The notes under the pieces: generated by a model
Seen by the model: only the letters and a program-made list of their open reading frames with translations
Database searches by the model: none
What the model was told of the DNA's origin: nothing
Shown: positions 8,617-19,731 of the stretch, one piece after another
Layout of the letters: each line of letters begins with the position of its first letter
How positions within the stretch are numbered: the stretch's first letter is position 1
NCBI RefSeq assembly: GCF_003350345.1
Contig: NZ_QNVJ01000054.1
Coordinates: 91,967-155,966, forward strand
DNA: 64,000 nucleotides
Reading direction: 5' to 3'
From: Alkalilacustris brevis
Lineage (GTDB): Bacteria > Pseudomonadota > Alphaproteobacteria > Rhodobacterales > Rhodobacteraceae
Position numbers and translations under genes: made by a program

Positions 8617-10790
8617 GCGGCGCCTTGCCCCGCCAATGGTGCGTGAAACTGCCGCCCGTCGCGGGCCATGTCATGCAGAAGTTTCGGCGGGGTGAAGCGC
8701 GGGCCGTGGGTGGCCTGCAATGTCTCGCTTCGGGCCAGTGCCGTGTCGATCCCCTGCATGTCGAGCCACGAGAACGGCCCCCCCGACCACGGCGCGAACC
8801 CCCAGCCCAGCACCGCGCCAAGGTTACCTTCGCGGATGTCTTCAAGCACGCCATCCTCCAGCGCGCGCACGGCTTCCAGTGCCTGCACGAACAGGAGCCG
8901 GTCCTTAACCTCTGCCAGGTCGGGGTCCACCCGTGCCCCTCCGGCCAGTTCTGCAAGCCCCGGCCAAAGGCCCTGCCGTTTGCCGCGCGTGTCATAGTCG
9001 TAAAAGCCTGCGCCCGCCTTGCGCCCGGCGCGGCCTGCGTCGAGCATGGCGGACAGGATGCGATCCGCGGCTGCGTCCGGGTAGCGTGCCCCCATTGCCG
9101 CGCGGGTTGCGCGGGCGATGCCCGCAGCCAGCTCGATGGACACTTCATCGAGCAGTTGCAGCGGCCCCACAGGCATCCCTGTCAGCCGGGCGGCGTTCTC
9201 GATCAGGGCAGGCGCCACCCCTTCATCCAGCAGCCGCAACCCTTCGTGGAGATAGGGAATGATGCAGCGGTTGGCATAGAAGAACCGCGCATCGCGCACC
9301 AGGATCGGCGTCTTGCCGATCTGCCCTGCGAAGTCGAGCGCCCGCGCCACCGCAGCGTCGCCGCTTTCTCCGGCCCGGATCACCTCGATCAGGAGCATCT
9401 TTTCCACGGGCGAGAAGAAATGCAGCCCCAGGAATCGCCCCGGCCGCTGCAAGGCGCGCGCCAGATCGGTGATCGGCAGGGTTGAGGTGTTGCTGGCGAT
9501 CACGCAGTCAGGCCCGGCGGCCGCCTCGGCCTGTGCCAGCACACGCGCCTTCAGGCCGGGGTCTTCGGGCACGGCCTCGATGATCAGATCGCAATCGGCG
9601 AGCGCGGTGTAATCGGTGCCGGGGGTGATCCGGTCCTGCACGGCCTCGGCGGCCCCCGGATTGAGGCTGCCGCGTCTTGCCGCCTGTTCGGTCAGCCGCG
9701 CCGAGGCTGCCTTGCCGCGCTCTGCCGCTTCCGCGTCGGCATCCAGAAGCGCCACCTCGACACCGGCGCGCGCCGCGACATGGGCGATGCCTGCGCCCAT
9801 CATTCCCGCGCCGAGCACACCAAGCCGTTTTACGGGTTTGCCGACGGGGTGCGTGGCGGGGCGGCGCGCGCCTTTCTCGATGGCCTGCTTGTCCAGAAAC
9901 AGCGTGCGGATCATCGCCTCGGCACTGGGGTGGAGCAGGGTGTTGACGAACCAGCGCGCCTCGATCCTGAGTGCGGTGTCGAAAGGCACCAGCGCGCCTT
10001 CGTAGATTGCGCTGAGGGCTGCGCGCGCCGCTGGATACACACCTTGCGTGCGTCCGTTCACCATGGCTGCCGCCCCGGCGAAAAGCTCGAACCCCTCGCG
10101 AGAATACGGCCCGCCGCCGGGAATGCGGTGGCGCTTGCGGTCCCAGGGCTTGGTGATTTCGTCGGGCCCGGCGGCAAGCACCCAGTCGCGGGCTGTTTCA
10201 AGCACCGCCTCGGGCGGGGTAAGGTCATCGACCACGCCCAGGGATTTCACGGCCCTCGGCGGCAGCATCCCGCCCTCCAGCAGTAACGGCGCGGCGGCAA
10301 GCAGCCCCAGCTTTCGCACCAGTCGCGTGGTGCCCCCGGCGCCCGGAAACAGGCCCACCTTTATTTCCGGCAGGCCGATGCGCGCCTCGGCACGGTCGGC
10401 GGCGATGATGTGGTGACAGGCAAGCGCAAGCTCGAGCCCGATGCCCGCAGTGGTGCCAGGCAGCGCAGCGGCAACGGGCTTTTCCGCTTGTTCGATTCGG
10501 CGAAAGAGCCGGTGAATGCGCATCAGCCCCTCGAACAGCCCCTGCGCGGGAAAGCCGCCGGCCTGCTGCCTGAGCGCGACCAGCGCGCCAAGGTCCATGC
10601 CGCCCGCGAAATCCGGCTTGCCGCTGGTGATCACGACGCCTTTGGCCTCTGGTTCGTCCAGCGCAATGCCGATCAGCGCATCGAGGTCTTCAAGCCCGGC
10701 CAGCGTCATCACGTTCATCGAGCGCGCGGCCATGTCCCAGGTGATGACGGCCACGCCATCCTTGCCAAGGCGATAGTGGAAATCGCTCAT
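8613..10790 (-). CDS. fadJ: Bifunctional enoyl-CoA hydratase / 3-hydroxyacyl-CoA dehydrogenase
   Basis: Carries out the hydratase and NAD-dependent dehydrogenase steps of fatty acid beta-oxidation. The 725 residues hold an N-terminal crotonase domain (about 1-190; oxyanion loop DFAGGMDLGAL, catalytic glutamate region LPEIKVGLFPGAGG). This is followed by a 3-hydroxyacyl-CoA dehydrogenase with the NAD loop LGVLGAGMMGAGIA, the motif HFFSPVEKMLLIEV and two C-terminal helical domains. It lies 48 bases downstream of the thiolase gene on the same strand, forming a trifunctional set. The exact FadJ versus FadB label is by length and domain order. Confidence 0.92.
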   Translation of the reverse strand: MSDFHYRLGKDGVAVITWDMAARSMNVMTLAGLEDLDALIGIALDEPEAKGVVITSGKPDFAGGMDLGALVALRQQAGGFPAQGLFEGLMRIHRLFRRIEQAEKPVAAALPGTTAGIGLELALACHHIIAADRAEARIGLPEIKVGLFPGAGGTTRLVRKLGLLAAAPLLLEGGMLPPRAVKSLGVVDDLTPPEAVLETARDWVLAAGPDEITKPWDRKRHRIPGGGPYSREGFELFAGAAAMVNGRTQGVYPAARAALSAIYEGALVPFDTALRIEARWFVNTLLHPSAEAMIRTLFLDKQAIEKGARRPATHPVGKPVKRLGVLGAGMMGAGIAHVAARAGVEVALLDADAEAAERGKAASARLTEQAARRGSLNPGAAEAVQDRITPGTDYTALADCDLIIEAVPEDPGLKARVLAQAEAAAGPDCVIASNTSTLPITDLARALQRPGRFLGLHFFSPVEKMLLIEVIRAGESGDAAVARALDFAGQIGKTPILVRDARFFYANRCIIPYLHEGLRLLDEGVAPALIENAARLTGMPVGPLQLLDEVSIELAAGIARATRAAMGARYPDAAADRILSAMLDAGRAGRKAGAGFYDYDTRGKRQGLWPGLAELAGGARVDPDLAEVKDRLLFVQALEAVRALEDGVLEDIREGNLGAVLGWGFAPWSGGPFSWLDMQGIDTALARSETLQATHGPRFTPPKLLHDMARDGRQFHAPLAGQGAA

Positions 10791-10838
10791 GGCGCGTCTT
10801 TCACGACAGGGGGGCGAACAGTGGCAATCCGCATGGCC

Positions 10839-12050
10839 CTATACCCTTTCGATTACCGTGGCCGCACCCATGCCGGTGGCGACACACAGCACCGCAAGCC
10901 CCGTGGCGGCATCGCGGCGTTCAAGTTCATCGAGCAACGTGCCGAGGATCATCGTGCCGGTCGCCCCCAGCGGGTGGCCCATCGCGATGGCACCGCCATT
11001 CACGTTGACCCGTTCGGGGTCAGCCCCGAAAGCCTGAAGAAAATGCAGAACCACGGCTGAGAATGCCTCGTTCACCTCGAAAAGGTCGATGTCCCCGATT
11101 TCCATGCCTGCTGCCTCCAGCGCGCGGCGGGTGGCGGGAACGGGGCCGGTCAGCATTATGGTGGGGTCGGTGCCGACGCGGGCGGTGGCGCGGATGCGCG
11201 CGCGCGGGCGCAGACCGTAGCGTTCGCCAAAGGCCCGCGTGCCGATCAGCATTCCCGCCGCACCATCGGTGATACCGCTGGAATTGCCCGCGTGATGCAC
11301 ATGGTTCACCCGCTCAAGCTGCGGATAGCGCATCAGGGCAACCGCGTCGAAGCCCGGCATCCCCTCGCCCTGCTCGCGGAAGGCGGGTTTGAGCGCGGCC
11401 AGCGCCGCCATGTCGGTTTCCGGGCGCATATGTTCATCGCGATCAAGGATCATCAGCCCGTTAATGTCGCGCACCGGAACGACCGATTTGTGAAAGCGCC
11501 CGTCTTCCCAGGCCGCTGCCGCGCGCTGCTGCGATTGCACGGCATAGGCATCGACATCCTCGCGGCCGAACCCGTGCAGGGTGGCGATCAGGTCGGCGGC
11601 GATGCCTTGCGGGACAAGGCACTTTTCCATCGCAAGCGTTGGATCGACGGCAATGGCCGCCCCGTCCGAGCCGATCGGAACGCGGCTGAGCATCTCGACC
11701 CCGCCGGCGACATAGGCCTCGCCCAGACCGGCGCGCAGTTGTGCGGCAGCCAGGTTCACCGCCTCGAGCCCGCTGGCGCAGAAGCGGTTGATCGAAAGCC
11801 CTGGCACCGTATCGGCAAAACCCGAGGCCAGCGCGGCGCTGCGCGCAAGGCAGCCGCCCTGTTCGCCCACCTGCGTGGCGTTGCCCCAGATCACGTCTTC
11901 GATGGCGTCGGGGGCAATTTCGCACCGGTTGCGCAGCGCATCCAGCACCAGCGCCGAAAGTCGCAGCGCCGTCACCTCGTGCAGGCCGCCGTCGGCCCGC
12001 CCCCTGCCGCGCGGGGTGCGCACCGAGTCAAAGATATAGGCGTCGCTCAT
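10839..12050 (-). CDS. fadA: Acetyl-CoA acyltransferase (3-ketoacyl-CoA thiolase)
   Basis: Thiolytic last step of beta-oxidation, releasing acetyl-CoA. The 403-residue protein has nucleophile C91 in NRFCASGLEAVN, the NEAF motif (FEVNEAFSAV), the histidine block GGAIAMGHPLGATG and the C-terminal second cysteine in LCVATGMGAA. The usual GG of the CxGGG stretch reads AT here, a mild variant. It is transcribed ahead of fadJ, so the two probably form the trifunctional complex. Confidence 0.92.
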   Translation of the reverse strand: MSDAYIFDSVRTPRGRGRADGGLHEVTALRLSALVLDALRNRCEIAPDAIEDVIWGNATQVGEQGGCLARSAALASGFADTVPGLSINRFCASGLEAVNLAAAQLRAGLGEAYVAGGVEMLSRVPIGSDGAAIAVDPTLAMEKCLVPQGIAADLIATLHGFGREDVDAYAVQSQQRAAAAWEDGRFHKSVVPVRDINGLMILDRDEHMRPETDMAALAALKPAFREQGEGMPGFDAVALMRYPQLERVNHVHHAGNSSGITDGAAGMLIGTRAFGERYGLRPRARIRATARVGTDPTIMLTGPVPATRRALEAAGMEIGDIDLFEVNEAFSAVVLHFLQAFGADPERVNVNGGAIAMGHPLGATGTMILGTLLDELERRDAATGLAVLCVATGMGAATVIERV

Positions 12051-12073
12051 GCCCGAAACTCCCGTGCCCCCGG

Positions 12074-12286
12074 TCAGCGTTTGCGCGCGGCTAGTTCGCT
12101 GTTGAACAGCCGCAACCGGTGGGTGAGATTTTCGTGATGGGTTATGGAATCGAAGTTCTCGAACAGGAAGGACAGCGCTTCGCCCTCGTCCAGCCCGGCA
12201 TCATGGGCAAAGCGGCGTAGCCGGCGATAGCCGTCTTCGGTCATCGCGACGGGAAAGCGGCGGGTCAGACGCAGACGTTTCGGCAT
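12074..12286 (-). CDS. Small conserved-looking protein of unknown function
   Basis: Codes for 70 residues starting MPKRLRLTRRFPVAM, with GAGGG upstream of the ATG. The chain is basic at the start and then helical (EDGYRRLRRFAHDAGLDEGE, then ALSFLFENFDSI). There is no signal peptide, membrane segment or known motif. It ends 23 bases before the thiolase start on the same strand, so it is probably the first gene of the fadA-fadJ transcript. It resembles a small DNA- or protein-binding helical protein, but no family can be named. Confidence 0.6.
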   Translation of the reverse strand: MPKRLRLTRRFPVAMTEDGYRRLRRFAHDAGLDEGEALSFLFENFDSITHHENLTHRLRLFNSELAARKR

Positions 12287-12405
12287 TGGGCCCTCGCGTC
12301 GGAAAATCCTGCGCCCAGCCTAGAGCAATTTGGAGTGATGTGGAATCACCTGACGACTCGGAAATTGCGCCGCGCCCGTTCTTGCGTTTGGCCGTGCCGG
12401 CGCGT

Positions 12406-12849
12406 TCAGCCCACTGCGTGTCTTACGCGGGCGGCCTCCAGGTCGCCCTTTTCCAGAACATCGGTGGCCCAGGCCAATTCCGACTTCAATTCGGTGATGG
12501 CCTCGTCCAGCTCGGCGCGCTGCCGTTCCATGTCGGACAGGCGCTCAAGCGCCAGTTCGCGGGTGCGCCGCAATTGCGTCAGCTCACGGTCGTCGCGGCG
12601 GTAAAGCTCAAGCAACTCGCGGATTTCCTCGAGCGAGAAGCCAAAGCGCTTGCCCCGCAGGATCAGCTTCATCCTTGCGCGGTCACGTTTCGTGTACAGC
12701 CGCTTCTGGCCCTCGCGCAGCGGCGCGATCAACTCCTTCGCTTCGTAAAAGCGCAAGGTGCGGGGTGTCACATCGAAGCGGTCGCACATTTCGCGGATGG
12801 TCAGAAGCTTTTGCGAACAGGTCGGCGTCATCTGGCTCAGTCGGGTCAT
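12406..12849 (-). CDS. MerR family transcriptional regulator, likely controlling the fad genes
   Basis: A 147-residue MerR protein: winged helix-turn-helix at the start (LLTIREMCDRFDVTPRTLRF, then YEAKELIAPLREGQKRLYT), a GFSLEEIRELLELY helix, and a long coiled coil from about 85 to 130. It has no cysteine-rich metal loop, so it is not a metal sensor. MerR proteins of this layout next to acyl-CoA genes in proteobacteria (LiuR type) sense acyl-CoA compounds and control branched-chain or fatty acid breakdown. That role here is inference from context with fadA and fadJ. Confidence 0.82.
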   Translation of the reverse strand: MTRLSQMTPTCSQKLLTIREMCDRFDVTPRTLRFYEAKELIAPLREGQKRLYTKRDRARMKLILRGKRFGFSLEEIRELLELYRRDDRELTQLRRTRELALERLSDMERQRAELDEAITELKSELAWATDVLEKGDLEAARVRHAVG

Positions 12850-13154
12850 GTCGGATCGTCTGTTTTACTTTGAGTTTTCGGGCCTGCATCTGCTCCTGAG
12901 GGTCGCGAGAGGCAAGCAAAGTTTACCTGATGGTCAAAATGACGCAGCGTCATGGGGCAAGGCAAGAAGTTTTTTGATCATTTTTCCCTCCGGCGCTCCA
13001 TACCCGTTTTTGCGCGGGGCGGTGCCTCTGGCGTTGCCGCCTGTAAAACCGGGCGGAATGCCGGGGTGCCCCTGCCCGTGATCTGCCCGGCCGAAATCGG
13101 CCTTGCGCCCATTTGCCGCAACGGCGAAGACTGTGGCGGAAAGGGGATGCACCG
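12850..13154. promoter_or_regulatory. Divergent intergenic region with palindrome at 12939-12953
   Basis: The 305-base gap separates the MerR gene from the thioesterase operon and contains no plausible gene. A perfect inverted repeat, ATGACG-CAG-CGTCAT, sits at 12939-12953. On the minus strand it is followed directly by TTGACC (12937-12932), a possible -35 element for the MerR gene, about 85 bases from its ATG. A minor stem GGCCG-AAAT-CGGCC is near 13089-13102. The palindrome is a candidate operator; the binding protein is unknown. Confidence 0.4.
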
Positions 13155-13616
13155 ATGAGCCCGAAAGGTACCCGCGATGACAGCGCATTACGCATGGCCC
13201 GCGAATTTCTCGATACCCTGCCCTACGCGCGTGCGCTGGGGATGCGGCTTGATGCCATCGGGGAGGGGAAGGCCACCATGTCGATGCCCTATGATTTGCG
13301 CTTTGTGGGCGATCCTGACAGCGGGGTCATTCATGGCGGGGCGGTTTCGGCGCTGATGGATACCTCGGGCGGCGCCGCGGTGCTGAGCGTGCCGGGCGTG
13401 CATGCGGCCGCGACGCTCGATCTGCGCATCGATTACATGCGCCCGGCCACGCCGGGGCAGCGCATTACCGCGCGGGCCGAATGCTATCATGTCACCCGCT
13501 CGGTCGTGTTCGTGCGTGCGGTGGCCACTGACGAAGACGCCGCGCGCCCGGTTGCCAGCGCCACGGGGGCCTTCACCGCCGAACGCGATCTGCCCGCCAC
13601 GGTGCCTGCATCATGA
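13155..13616 (+). CDS. PaaI-like hotdog thioesterase (first of a pair)
   Basis: A hotdog-fold acyl-CoA thioesterase of 153 residues. The signature VIHGGAVSALMDTSGG holds the HGG turn (60-62) and the conserved acidic residue D69. The start ATG 13155 (MSPKGTRDD) lies about 9 bases behind GGAAAGGGG; an upstream in-frame start at 13113 has no clear ribosome site. Its stop overlaps the next gene by ATGA. It likely cleaves a CoA ester linked to the neighbouring beta-oxidation genes, but the substrate cannot be read from sequence. Confidence 0.85.
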   Translation: MSPKGTRDDSALRMAREFLDTLPYARALGMRLDAIGEGKATMSMPYDLRFVGDPDSGVIHGGAVSALMDTSGGAAVLSVPGVHAAATLDLRIDYMRPATPGQRITARAECYHVTRSVVFVRAVATDEDAARPVASATGAFTAERDLPATVPAS

Positions 13617-14122
13617 GCGCCCCGGCCGCAGACCCCCAGCGCATGGAATTGCGCCGCGACGCGCTTCTGGGAACGCTGGCCGGGCGCGTGCCCTTTCTGG
13701 ATTTCCTGGGCGTTCGGCTTGATCGGCATGGCGATGAGCTGACCTTGGTGCTGCCGTTCTCGGGTAAGCTGATCGGCAACCCCATGGTGCCGGCGCTGCA
13801 TGGCGGGGCGACGGCCGCACTTCTGGAAATCAGCGCGCTGTTGGAACTGTCTCGAACCCTGATCTGGGCAGATCTGGAAACGCTGCCCGCAACCGGAACC
13901 GAAGGCGGCGGCGACAGCCTGCCGCCCTTGCCGCGCACCATTGATTTCAGCATCGACTATCTGCGCGCCGGCCAGCCCGCCGATGCCTGTGCGCGGGCTT
14001 TCGTGATCCGGGCCGGGCGGCGTTATGCCTCGGTGCGGGCCGAGGCCTGGCAGGAAAGTCGCGCAAAACCCTTCGCGCAGGCGACGGTGCATTTCCTCAT
14101 GCCAGGGCGCAAGGATGGCTGA
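13613..14122 (+). CDS. PaaI-like hotdog thioesterase (second of a pair)
   Basis: A 169-residue hotdog protein, clearly a paralogue of its upstream neighbour but diverged. The signature is PALHGGATAALLEISALLEL, with HGG at 63-65 and E72 in place of the usual aspartate. An extra glycine-rich loop (TGTEGGGDSLPPLP, about 122-135) precedes the strand that carries IDFSIDYLRAG. It is translationally coupled on both sides: it starts inside the first thioesterase stop and overlaps the MATE gene by 8 bases. It may form a hetero-oligomer with the first thioesterase. Confidence 0.8.
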   Translation: MSAPAADPQRMELRRDALLGTLAGRVPFLDFLGVRLDRHGDELTLVLPFSGKLIGNPMVPALHGGATAALLEISALLELSRTLIWADLETLPATGTEGGGDSLPPLPRTIDFSIDYLRAGQPADACARAFVIRAGRRYASVRAEAWQESRAKPFAQATVHFLMPGRKDG

Positions 14123-15476
14123 GCGCGCGCAATCCCCCATCGGCCCGCTGACGCATCGGCGGGTGCTGAACATCGCCATCCCCATCGTGCTGGCCAATGC
14201 CACCGTGCCGATCCTGGGCGCAGTCGATACCGGCGTGGTGGGGCAGCTTGGCAGTGCCGCAGCCATCGGCGCCGTGGGGATCGGGGCGATCGTCATCACC
14301 TCGGTCTACTGGATTTTCGCCTTTCTGCGCATGGGCACGACAGGGCTGGTGGCACAGGCGCGCGGGGCGCGCGACCCGGCGGAAACGGGCGCGATCCTGA
14401 TGCGGGCACTGATGATCGCCTTCGTCGCCGGGTTTACGCTGATCTTGCTGCAGGTGCCGATCATTGGCGGTGCGTTCCTCATGGCCCCGGCCAGTGCCGA
14501 GGTCGAGGACCTGGCGCGCAGCTATCTGACGATCCGCATCTGGGGCGCGCCTGCCACCATCGGGCTGTTCGCGGTGACCGGTTGGCTGATCGCCACCGAG
14601 CGCACGCGCGCCGTGCTGGGGCTGCAACTGTGGATCAACGGGCTGAACATCACGCTCGATCTGTGGTTCGTGCTGGGGCTGGGCTGGGGCGTGCCCGGCG
14701 TCGCCATCGCCACGCTGATCGCCGAGATCTCGGGCCTGATGATCGGGCTGTGGCTGTGCCGCGCGGCCTTTGCGGGCAATGCCTGGCGCGACTGGCCGCG
14801 GGTGTTCGACCGCGCGCGGCTCAAGCGGATGATGCGGGTGAACAACGACATCATGATCCGCACCATCCTGCTCAAGATCAGCTTCATCAGCTTTGTATTC
14901 ATCGCTGCCGGTTTCGGCGATGTGACGCTGGCCTCGAACCAGGTGCTGCTGCAATTCCTGCACATCAGTTCGCACGCGCTCGATGGTTTTGCCTTTGCCG
15001 CCGAGGCGCTGGTGGGGCAGGCGGCGGGGGCGCGGTCGGTCCGCTCGCTGCGCCGGGCCGCCTGGCTTTCGAGCTTGTGGGGCCTGGTGATGGCAGGGGG
15101 GCTTTCGCTGGCTTACTTGGCGGGTGGGCCGTGGGTCATCGATCTGATGGCGAAAGAACCCGGCGTGCAGGCGGAGGCGCGCATTTTTCTGCCCTGGGTC
15201 GTCGCCGCGACGATGGTTAGCCTGCCAGCCTACATGCTGGATGGCATCTTCATCGGCGCGACCGAAACCCGCGCCATGCGCATCACCATGCTGATCGCGG
15301 CCATCGCCTATGGCGTGACAGTGATGGTGCTGATCCCCTTTGTCGAAAACTACGGGTTATGGGCGGGGGTTCTGGTGCTGAATGCGGTGCGGGCCGTGGG
15401 GTTGGGTCTCTACTATCCCGGGCTCGAGCACCGGATCGCCCATGAAGAGGCACATGCGTCCCGCGCAGGGGCTTGA
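14115..15476 (+). CDS. MATE family efflux transporter (NorM/DinF-like)
   Basis: A 453-residue inner membrane exporter with about 12 hydrophobic helices, opening with LTHRRVLNIAIPIVLANATV, typical of MATE proteins that use Na+ or H+ gradients. The start ATG 14115 (MAERAQSP) overlaps the second thioesterase gene. The coupling with two thioesterases suggests that it exports an acid or other product they release; this is inference. The stop codon (15474-15476) lies inside the -35 element of the copA promoter. Confidence 0.85.
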   Translation: MAERAQSPIGPLTHRRVLNIAIPIVLANATVPILGAVDTGVVGQLGSAAAIGAVGIGAIVITSVYWIFAFLRMGTTGLVAQARGARDPAETGAILMRALMIAFVAGFTLILLQVPIIGGAFLMAPASAEVEDLARSYLTIRIWGAPATIGLFAVTGWLIATERTRAVLGLQLWINGLNITLDLWFVLGLGWGVPGVAIATLIAEISGLMIGLWLCRAAFAGNAWRDWPRVFDRARLKRMMRVNNDIMIRTILLKISFISFVFIAAGFGDVTLASNQVLLQFLHISSHALDGFAFAAEALVGQAAGARSVRSLRRAAWLSSLWGLVMAGGLSLAYLAGGPWVIDLMAKEPGVQAEARIFLPWVVAATMVSLPAYMLDGIFIGATETRAMRITMLIAAIAYGVTVMVLIPFVENYGLWAGVLVLNAVRAVGLGLYYPGLEHRIAHEEAHASRAGA

Positions 15477-15503
15477 CCTTCCAGTAGCTGGAAGGCCCAT
15501 ATC
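15473..15503 (+). promoter_or_regulatory. CueR-type copper-responsive promoter/operator of copA
   Basis: A -35 TTGACC (15473-15478) and a -10-like CATATC (15498-15503) are separated by 19 bases, the long spacing required by MerR-type activators. The spacer is centred on a perfect dyad CCTTCCAG-TAG-CTGGAAGG (15477-15495). This matches the CueR/HmrR operator known from copA promoters. CueR itself is encoded downstream of copA. Confidence 0.9.
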
Positions 15504-15532
15504 CCTGCAGATCGGCAGGGGCAAAGAAGCAC

Positions 15533-18091
<2,559 letters not shown>

Positions 18092-18113
18092 TGCACAGGC
18101 AAGGGGAACGGCC

Positions 18114-18518
18114 ATGAACATTGGTGAAGTTGCCGCCAGATCCGGGCTGCCGGCGAAGACCATCCGCTATTACGAGGAGATCGGGCTTGTCCGGCCGCCG
18201 CGTGATGCCAACGGCTATCGGGCCTTTCGCGAATCGGATCTGCATAAGCTGGCTTTTCTCGCCCGCGCCCGCGCACTGGGTTTCAGCATCGATGATTGCC
18301 GCACCCTGCTTGCGCTTTACGAAGACCGCAGCCGCGCCAGCGCGGATGTGAAGCGTGTCGCGAAGGAAAACCTGCACCGGATCGAGGCGAAGATCGCCGC
18401 ATTGGAAGAAATGCGCGCGACGCTTTCCACGCTGGTTGCCGCCTGCGCGGGCGATACCCGGCCCGACTGCCCGATCCTGCGCGATCTGGCCGATGCCCCC
18501 GCAAAAGCCCGCGAATGA
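18114..18518 (+). CDS. cueR: Copper-responsive MerR regulator
   Basis: A 134-residue MerR activator starting MNIGEVAARSGLPAKTIRYY after AAGGGGA. The metal loop near the C-terminus has C111 and C119 with seven residues between them (CAGDTRPDC). This is the CueR/HmrR signature for linear Cu(I)/Ag(I)/Au(I) binding. It lies 22 bases behind copA and presumably acts on the dyad at 15477-15495, so copper induces both its own pump and its sensor. Confidence 0.93.
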   Translation: MNIGEVAARSGLPAKTIRYYEEIGLVRPPRDANGYRAFRESDLHKLAFLARARALGFSIDDCRTLLALYEDRSRASADVKRVAKENLHRIEAKIAALEEMRATLSTLVAACAGDTRPDCPILRDLADAPAKARE

Positions 18519-18556
18519 GAGTGTGACAGCCTGGCGCATCATGGCGCGCCGAATTC

Positions 18557-18569
18557 CTGATAATTTCAG
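18557..18569. promoter_or_regulatory. AT-rich imperfect palindrome upstream of the iron ABC operon
   Basis: CTGATAATTTCAG is an inverted repeat (arms CTGA/TCAG) and is followed directly by TTGACT (18570-18575), a possible -35 box. It lies in the 220-base gap before the iron-binding protein gene and is a candidate site for an iron regulator such as RirA, Irr or Fur. The match to any defined consensus is not certain. Confidence 0.3.
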
Positions 18570-18738
18570 TTGACTGTCCCGGCGGCCTCAAATACCCGAG
18601 TACTTGCGTAGGAATTGAGCGGCCGTCATGGGGACGGGCGCGAGAGGCAGGCGCTCCGCCTTGAGGGGCATTCTACCGGGATCCTGTTCCTGCAAGGGAT
18701 TGCGACATTGTCGCAGCAGAAATGGAAAAGGGTTCAAC

Positions 18739-19731
18739 ATGAATGGTATTCGCAACACCATACTCGCGCTGGCAGCAGTAGCGGCAACGCCGCTGAGCGC
18801 GCAGCAACTGACACTCTATTCGGGCCGGGGCGAAACGCTCGTCGCGCCGATCATCCAGACCTTCACGCAGGAAACCGGTATCGAGGTGAACGTGCGCTAT
18901 GGCGGCACCGCCGAGCTTGCAATCCTGCTGCAGGAAGAGGGCGACATCTCGCCCGCCGATCTCTACTGGGCGCAGGATGTCACTGCACTTGGCGCGGTGG
19001 CCGACATGTTTGCGCCGCTGCCCGAAGCGACGCTCGAGAAGGTCTCGCCGGTTTATCGTGACAGCGATGGCCGCTGGATCGGCATTTCAGGCCGGGCGCG
19101 CGTGCTGATCTACTCGCCCGAGCGGATGTCGGCCGAAGAGCTGCCGCGCACATTGGCCGATGTGACCGATCCGCAATACGCCGGGCGCATGGCGCTGCCG
19201 CCCACGAATGGCTCGTTCATCGCCCATGTCGCGGCGCTGCGCGTGGCCGAAGGTGACGACTACACGCTGGAATGGCTGCGCGGGATTGCCGCCAATGACC
19301 CGGTCATCGTGCGCAACAACACGGCCGCCTATCAGGCAATCGCCGATGGCGAGGCCGATTTCGCCATGACCAACAACTACTATCTGGGCCGCTTTCTGGC
19401 GTCTGATCCGGGATTCCCGATCGCGCAGGCACAATTCGAGCCGGGCAATCTGGGCAACCTGATGATGCCGGCGGGTATCGGGATCCTTGCCACCAGCGAC
19501 AATACCCAAGCGGCTGTCGCCTTTGTCGATTACCTGCTGAGCCAGACTGCCCAGCAGTATTTTACTGGCAATGTCTATGAATACCCCGTAACCGGCAGCG
19601 GCATCGTGCCTGTCACAGGGATGGGGCTGAGCCACACCGAAGCCGAGGCCAACGCGCCCGAGTTCGATCTGAACACGCTGACTGATCTCGAAGGCACGCT
19701 TGATCTGATTAGGGAAGCCGGGTTGATTTGA
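18739..19731 (+). CDS. Iron(III) ABC transporter, periplasmic binding protein
   Basis: Periplasmic receptor for ferric iron, FbpA/FutA/AfuA family. The 330 residues start at ATG 18739 behind GGAAAAGGG. Residues 1-21 are a signal peptide ending LSA-QQL. The mature start LTLYSGRGETLVAPI is typical, and the paired tyrosines Y214-Y215 in TNNYYLGRF correspond to the ferric iron ligands. Permease and ATPase genes follow with overlapping ends, completing an importer. Confidence 0.92.
   Translation: MNGIRNTILALAAVAATPLSAQQLTLYSGRGETLVAPIIQTFTQETGIEVNVRYGGTAELAILLQEEGDISPADLYWAQDVTALGAVADMFAPLPEATLEKVSPVYRDSDGRWIGISGRARVLIYSPERMSAEELPRTLADVTDPQYAGRMALPPTNGSFIAHVAALRVAEGDDYTLEWLRGIAANDPVIVRNNTAAYQAIADGEADFAMTNNYYLGRFLASDPGFPIAQAQFEPGNLGNLMMPAGIGILATSDNTQAAVAFVDYLLSQTAQQYFTGNVYEYPVTGSGIVPVTGMGLSHTEAEANAPEFDLNTLTDLEGTLDLIREAGLI

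Noticed and set aside
13089..13102. Short stem GGCCG-AAAT-CGGCC as a terminator or riboswitch.
   Set aside because: Only five base pairs with no T-run or aptamer-like context.
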